Notes under the pieces: generated by a model
The model's input: the letters and a program-made list of their open reading frames with translations, nothing else
Told to the model about the DNA's origin: nothing
Database searches by the model: none
Part shown: positions 6,711 through 6,756 of the stretch, in pieces
Layout of the letters: every line of letters starts with the position of its first letter
Numbering within the stretch: the first letter of the stretch is position 1
NCBI GenBank assembly: GCA_003694235.1
Contig: RFKO01000201.1
Location: forward strand, 1 to 6,756
Length of the DNA: 6,756 bases
Reading direction: 5' to 3'
From: Anaerolineae bacterium
Lineage (GTDB): Bacteria; Chloroflexota; Anaerolineae; Anaerolineales; UBA11858
Translations under genes and position numbers: made by a program

Positions 6711-6756
6711 AGGGATCCTCTTCGCAGAATACACAGAATAAGGGAGGTCGAAAAAA
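6711..6756 (-). other. Leader upstream of the TerC gene, possible promoter region, cut by window edge
   Basis: 46 bases. On the minus strand it begins with a T-run (6751-6756) and carries two copies of TATTCTG (complement of CAGAATA at 6725-6731 and 6734-6740), spaced nine bases. TATTCT resembles a -10 hexamer, and TTCGAC about 15 bases before the second copy might be a weak -35, but spacing is short. The T-run could also be the tail of an upstream terminator whose hairpin is out of view. Nothing here is firm. Confidence 0.3.
6716..6721 (-). promoter_or_regulatory. Shine-Dalgarno deciding the TerC start
   Basis: AGAGGA on the minus strand, five bases before the ATG at 6710. It favours this start over the GTG at 6734, which is preceded by a pyrimidine-rich stretch without purine-rich site. 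Confidence 0.65.

Noticed and set aside
6711..6734. GTG start at 6734 for the TerC gene
   Set aside because: It adds eight polar residues not typical of the family and lacks a ribosome site, while the ATG at 6710 has one.

Overview
The window is a densely packed stretch of a bacterial chromosome in which every supportable gene lies on the minus strand; read in the transcription direction it runs from right to left. By eye the DNA is moderately GC-rich. The mix of genes (a LysM plus M23 peptidase with an Ala/Pro/Thr linker, a phospholipase-D-fold lipoprotein, a polytopic membrane protein with a TPR-like tail, a HerA-like ATPase) resembles what I know from Chloroflexota, class Anaerolineae. That assignment is an inference from protein style, not from a marker gene.

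Layout in transcription order. A TerC-family membrane protein (6710 to 5949) overlaps by an ATGA junction a LysM/M23 metallopeptidase (5952 to 4876). Two bases later comes a small single-pass membrane protein of unknown function (4873 to 4358), and nine bases later a lipoprotein with two HKD phospholipase-D motifs (4348 to 3281). These four look like one co-transcribed, translationally coupled unit. A 57-base gap (3224-3280), the only internal gap over 12 bases, carries a run of 7-base tandem repeats that reaches into the lipoprotein's stop codon, and a strong ribosome binding site. After it come a small metal-type cupin (3223 to 2897), 12 bases, a 682-residue GT-C-like membrane protein with a TPR-like C-terminus (2884 to 836), 2 bases, and a HerA-like ATPase (833 downward) cut by the left window edge.

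The first four genes form an envelope theme: a probable metal exporter, a secreted zinc peptidoglycan hydrolase, an anchored protein facing outward, and a surface-anchored phosphodiesterase/nuclease-fold protein. The most interesting hypothesis is that the TerC protein helps load metal onto the exported enzyme encoded next to it, as has been described for TerC proteins of Bacillus. The second group (cupin, membrane glycosyltransferase-like protein, ATPase) has no obvious shared function. No RNA genes, CRISPR arrays, insertion sequences or phage genes were seen. The only non-coding stretches are the 57-base gap and the 46 bases at the right edge.
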